Below are positions 39,230 through 41,840 of a stretch of DNA of 41,840 nt, one piece after another; the first letter of the stretch is position 1, and each line of letters starts with the position of its first letter. The notes beneath the pieces were generated by a model, which saw only the letters and a program-made list of their open reading frames with translations, was not told the DNA's origin and searched no databases. This DNA is from JBBQKG01 sp038326655 (GTDB taxonomy: Bacteria > Actinomycetota > Thermoleophilia > Solirubrobacterales > JBBDJG01), in the NCBI GenBank assembly GCA_038326655.1, contig JBBQKG010000027.1, positions 1-41,840 of the forward strand, written 5' to 3'. Position numbers and translations under genes: made by a program.

Positions 39230-40332
39230 TAGACAGTGGTGAGGTCCTTCGAGGTCGACGTGAGCACCTCGCAACCATCCTCGGTCACGATCGCCAGGTC
39301 CTCGATCCGCACCCCGAAGCGCCCGGAGACGTAGACGCCCGGCTCGACCGTGACGGCATTGCCCGAGGCCAGCTTGCCCTCTGCGCTCTGCGCCAGCCGG
39401 GGTGCCTCGTGCACCTCCAGCCCGACCCCGTGCCCGAGCCCGTGCCCGAACTCCTCGCCGTGCCCGGCCTGCTCGATGATCCGCCGCGCGATCGCGTCGA
39501 GCTCGCGCACGTCCGCACCGGCGCGCACGTCGGCCAGCGCGGCGGCCTGCGCCTGCTGGACGATCCGGTAGACCTCGACCTGCTCGCCCGTCAGCGTGCC
39601 CGTCGCGAAAGTGCGGGTGCAATCGGAGCAGTAGCCGTCCACCAGGCAGCCCATGTCGACCACGACCAGCGTGTCGCGGGAAATCTCGACCTCCCGAGGC
39701 TCCGCATGGGGTTGCGCGCCGTTCGCCCCCTCGGCGACGATCGCCGGGAACGAGAGCCCCTCGGCGCCCAGCTCCTTTGCCTTGATCTCGAGCGCGAGCG
39801 CGATCGCCCGCTCCGTGTGCCCGGCCAGGCCGTGCTCGGCGATCAGCCAGGCGTAGAGCTGATCCGCGAACGCCGCCGCGCGCCGCATCGCGTCGACCTC
39901 CTCGGGGTCCTTCACGGCGCGAAGTTCCTCGACGAGGCCCCCCGCCGGGACCAGCTCCGCCGCATCTCCCACCAGCTCCTCCAGCCGCCTGTGGGCCCGC
40001 ACGGTCAGATGGGCGTCGTCGAAGCCGACGCGCAGGCGGCCGGCTGGGCCGGTGCCGCGCCGCCGCTCCTCGACGACCGCCGCGGGCACCGCCAGGATGT
40101 CGGCCTTCGCACGCCGGATCTCGTACTCGGGCAGACCGTCTTCGACGCGGTCGTAGTAGCGGAAGTCCGTGCCGAAGGCCCGCACGCCGGGGCCGATCAC
40201 GACGATCGCGTTCGTGCCGCTGAAGCCGGTGAGATACCGCACGTTGACGAGCTGGCTGACCACGAGCAGGTCGAGCTCACGCGCGGCGACCAGCGCCGTC
40301 AGCCGGTCCGCCCTGGCCGCCAGCGAGCTCAC
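39229..40332 (-). CDS. M24-family aminopeptidase (Xaa-Pro peptidase-like)
   Basis: The product is 367 residues with the creatinase-like N-terminal domain (LDLLVVSQLVNVRYLTGFSGTNA) and the pita-bread catalytic domain. Metal ligands are visible: the Asp in VVVDMGCLVDGYCSDCTRTF, the His in GHGLGHGVGLEVHEAP, and the Glu residues in VTVEPGVYV and VRIEDLAIVTEDG. It probably cleaves N-terminal residues before proline. The GTG start overlaps the aroQ stop (GTGA); longer readings fall inside aroQ. It commonly precedes efp in actinobacteria, but here two regulatory genes lie between. Confidence 0.93.
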   Translation of the reverse strand: MSSLAARADRLTALVAARELDLLVVSQLVNVRYLTGFSGTNAIVVIGPGVRAFGTDFRYYDRVEDGLPEYEIRRAKADILAVPAAVVEERRRGTGPAGRLRVGFDDAHLTVRAHRRLEELVGDAAELVPAGGLVEELRAVKDPEEVDAMRRAAAFADQLYAWLIAEHGLAGHTERAIALALEIKAKELGAEGLSFPAIVAEGANGAQPHAEPREVEISRDTLVVVDMGCLVDGYCSDCTRTFATGTLTGEQVEVYRIVQQAQAAALADVRAGADVRELDAIARRIIEQAGHGEEFGHGLGHGVGLEVHEAPRLAQSAEGKLASGNAVTVEPGVYVSGRFGVRIEDLAIVTEDGCEVLTSTSKDLTTV

Positions 40333-40796
40333 GCGGCCGGGGGCGAGCCGACGCCCAGATCGCGCGCGAGCTTCTCGAGCGCCTCGCGATAGCCGTCTGC
40401 GCCCCTGCCGGCGACGCGCTCGATCACGAGGTCGGAGATGACCGAGCGGCGGCGCCACTCGTCCCGCGTTTCGACGTCCGATAGATGTACCTCGATCGCC
40501 GGTATGCCCGCGATCTCGAGCGCGTCACGGATCGCGTAGCTGTAGTGGGTCCAGGCCCCGGGGTTCAGGACCAGACCGTCGGCCATCTCGGGGGCTTGGT
40601 GCAGGCGCTCGACGTAGGTGCCCTCGTGATTGGTCTGGAAGAAGGTCGCCTCGAGCCCGAGCTCGCGGGCCCAATGGCGGATGCGGACCTCGAGCTCGAT
40701 CAGGGTGAGCGTCCCGTAGTGCTCGGGGTCGCGCTTGCCGAGCATGTCGAGATTGACCCCGTGCAGGACCTCGACCCGGTTGCTGGTCACGCTCAC
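40329..40796 (-). CDS. aroQ: Type II 3-dehydroquinate dehydratase
   Basis: It converts 3-dehydroquinate to 3-dehydroshikimate. The 155-residue protein has the family signature VLHGVNLDMLGKRDPEHYG (10-28) with the catalytic Tyr (Y27), the TNHEG segment, the Asn/His pair region LNPGAWTHYSYAIRDAL, and EVHLSDV with the catalytic His. All key residues are present. The GTG start overlaps the aroB stop (GTGA), so the shikimate genes are coupled. Confidence 0.96.
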   Translation of the reverse strand: MSVTSNRVEVLHGVNLDMLGKRDPEHYGTLTLIELEVRIRHWARELGLEATFFQTNHEGTYVERLHQAPEMADGLVLNPGAWTHYSYAIRDALEIAGIPAIEVHLSDVETRDEWRRRSVISDLVIERVAGRGADGYREALEKLARDLGVGSPPAA

Positions 40797-41840
40797 GGCT
40801 CCTCCCTCAGCTCGTCGATTGCGCGCTCGAGCGCCCCGGCCGGCACCTCCGCGCCCGTCTCGACCTCGCCGGGGCGCCGCAGCAGCACGAGGTTGCGCTG
40901 CTCGCCACGACGCTTCTTGTCGCGACCGGCGTGCTCCATCAGGGTGGCGGTGGAGGGGCCGGTGAAGGTGGTCGGAAGCCCGTGGCGCTCGAGCAGCTGG
41001 CGCAGCTCCTCGCCGACCGCGGGCGCGAGCCCGGCAAAGCGCTCGGACAGGCGCATCGCGACCCGCAGCCCGAGCGCGACCCCCTCGCCGTGGCGGTATC
41101 GCTCGAAGCCGGTCGCGGATTCCAGCGCGTGCGCGAAGGTGTGCCCGAGGTTCAGCGCGGCCCGGGCACCCTCGTCGAGCTCGTCGGCGACCACCACCTG
41201 CAGCTTCGTCCGGACGCAGCCGTAGACGACGCGGGTGACCAGGTCGATGTCGCTCCGGAGCGCTTCACCGAGCGGTGGAAGCGTTCGCACCTGCTCCCAG
41301 AGGCGCCCGCCCGCGATCAGGCCCGTCTTCAGGACCTCGGCGCTGCCGGCGCTGAGCTCGGCGGCCGGCAGCGTCGCAAGCGTGCGCGGATCGGTGAAGA
41401 CGGCCGCCGGCTGGTGGAACGCACCGACGTAGTTCTTGCCCTCGGGGATGTCGACGCCGGTTTTCCCGCCGTACGCCGAGTCGACCTGGCCCACGACCGT
41501 CGTGGGCACATGCACGACCGCCACCCCACGTTGGTAGGTGGCCGCGCAAAAGCCCGCCACGTCGCCGGCGACGCCGCCTCCGAGCGCCACGACTGCGTCC
41601 GCGCGCTGCATCCCCGCCGCCGCGAGGGCGCGCATGAGCCGCTCGGCCTCGGCAAGCGTCTTGCTGCGCTCGCCCGGAGGGATCGCGAGTGACCCCGCGA
41701 CCTCCACGCCGGTATCGAGCGCGCCGCGAAGCGCGGCGCCGTGAAGTCCGTCGGCGCGCTCGTCGGCGAGCACGAACGCCCGGCCTTCGGCACGCGGCCA
41801 CAGCACGCCCGCGAGGTCCAGCACGCCGGGGCCCACGTAG
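40793..41840 (-). CDS. aroB: 3-dehydroquinate synthase (5' end outside the window)
   Basis: AroB closes the carbocyclic ring of the shikimate pathway, NAD-dependent. The visible 348 residues cover IPPGERSKTLAEAERL, the NAD-binding LGGGVAGDVAGFCAATYQRGV, VPTTVVGQVDSAYGGKTGVD, GAFHQPAAVFTDPRTL, SAEVLKTGLI and the metal-ligand NLGHTFAHALE. A GTG at 41836 could serve as a start, but the frame is open to the window edge, and the residues usually preceding VGPG (a first beta strand) would be missing. I treat it as partial. Confidence 0.95.
   Translation of the reverse strand, partial: YVGPGVLDLAGVLWPRAEGRAFVLADERADGLHGAALRGALDTGVEVAGSLAIPPGERSKTLAEAERLMRALAAAGMQRADAVVALGGGVAGDVAGFCAATYQRGVAVVHVPTTVVGQVDSAYGGKTGVDIPEGKNYVGAFHQPAAVFTDPRTLATLPAAELSAGSAEVLKTGLIAGGRLWEQVRTLPPLGEALRSDIDLVTRVVYGCVRTKLQVVVADELDEGARAALNLGHTFAHALESATGFERYRHGEGVALGLRVAMRLSERFAGLAPAVGEELRQLLERHGLPTTFTGPSTATLMEHAGRDKKRRGEQRNLVLLRRPGEVETGAEVPAGALERAIDELREEP

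Noticed and set aside
1..41840. CRISPR array, phage module, toxin-antitoxin pair or biosynthetic cluster
   Set aside because: No regularly spaced repeats apart from the IS end, and no genes of these types were found on reading both strands.

Overview
The window is GC-rich chromosomal DNA of an actinobacterium. The gene content and order (aroB-aroQ-M24 peptidase, efp-nusB-xseB-prenyl synthase-dxs, tlyA-nadK-recN, steA-steB-pyrG, dgt-dnaG-rpoD), the many GTG/TTG starts and the NTF2-like genes beginning MSQ(E/K)NV point to Actinomycetota. I think a member of Thermoleophilia (Solirubrobacterales-like) is most likely. That assignment is inference from gene content, not a database result.

Layout. 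(1) 1-2650 is an accessory, visibly less GC-rich stretch on the 3' side of a tRNA-Asn gene. It holds the right end of an IS21-family element (tail of istB plus three 19-bp terminal repeats), a frame-broken small secreted ORF, a frameshifted HNH endonuclease remnant ending in an intrinsic terminator, two intact NTF2/SnoaL-like genes with near-identical leaderless-type start regions, two NTF2-like remnants (one on the opposite strand) and a small secreted protein. (2) 2686-6563, minus strand: tRNA-Asn, then the dgt-dnaG-rpoD macromolecular-synthesis cluster with abutting or overlapping genes. (3) 6590-13968: a CPA1-type cation/proton antiporter (+), a GT4 glycosyltransferase and pyruvate phosphate dikinase (-), recO (-), and a glutaredoxin-like gene with an overlapping secreted-protein gene (+). 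(4) 13949-24682, a long minus-strand run: P1-family peptidase, mutM, xerD, SRPBCC protein, NUDIX hydrolase, DUF3866, M20 peptidase, pyrG, a WecA/MraY-like transferase, steB (MctB-like) and steA. (5) 24730-30586, minus: recN, cupredoxin, response regulator, histidine kinase, nadK, tlyA. (6) 30684-32959, plus: a small membrane protein and a large polytopic glycosyltransferase-like protein. (7) 32982-41840, minus: dxs, prenyl synthase, xseB, nusB, efp, a STAS protein, a GAF-SpoIIE-HATPase fusion, an M24 peptidase, aroQ and aroB (cut by the window end).

Most of the window is housekeeping: replication and repair (dnaG, dgt, recO, mutM, recN, xseB, xerD), transcription/translation (rpoD, nusB, efp, tlyA, tRNA-Asn), nucleotide, NAD(P), isoprenoid and shikimate metabolism, and septal wall control (steA/steB). 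Regulatory material is layered onto it: a two-component pair between nadK and a copper-protein gene, with a perfect 12-bp inverted repeat abutting a candidate promoter of the copper gene; a LexA-box-like palindrome in the tlyA upstream region; and a partner-switching phosphatase/kinase fusion with its STAS partner next to efp. I saw no CRISPR array, phage module, toxin-antitoxin pair or recognisable defence island. The best candidates for something new are the copper-protein/two-component unit and the duplicating NTF2 gene cassette.
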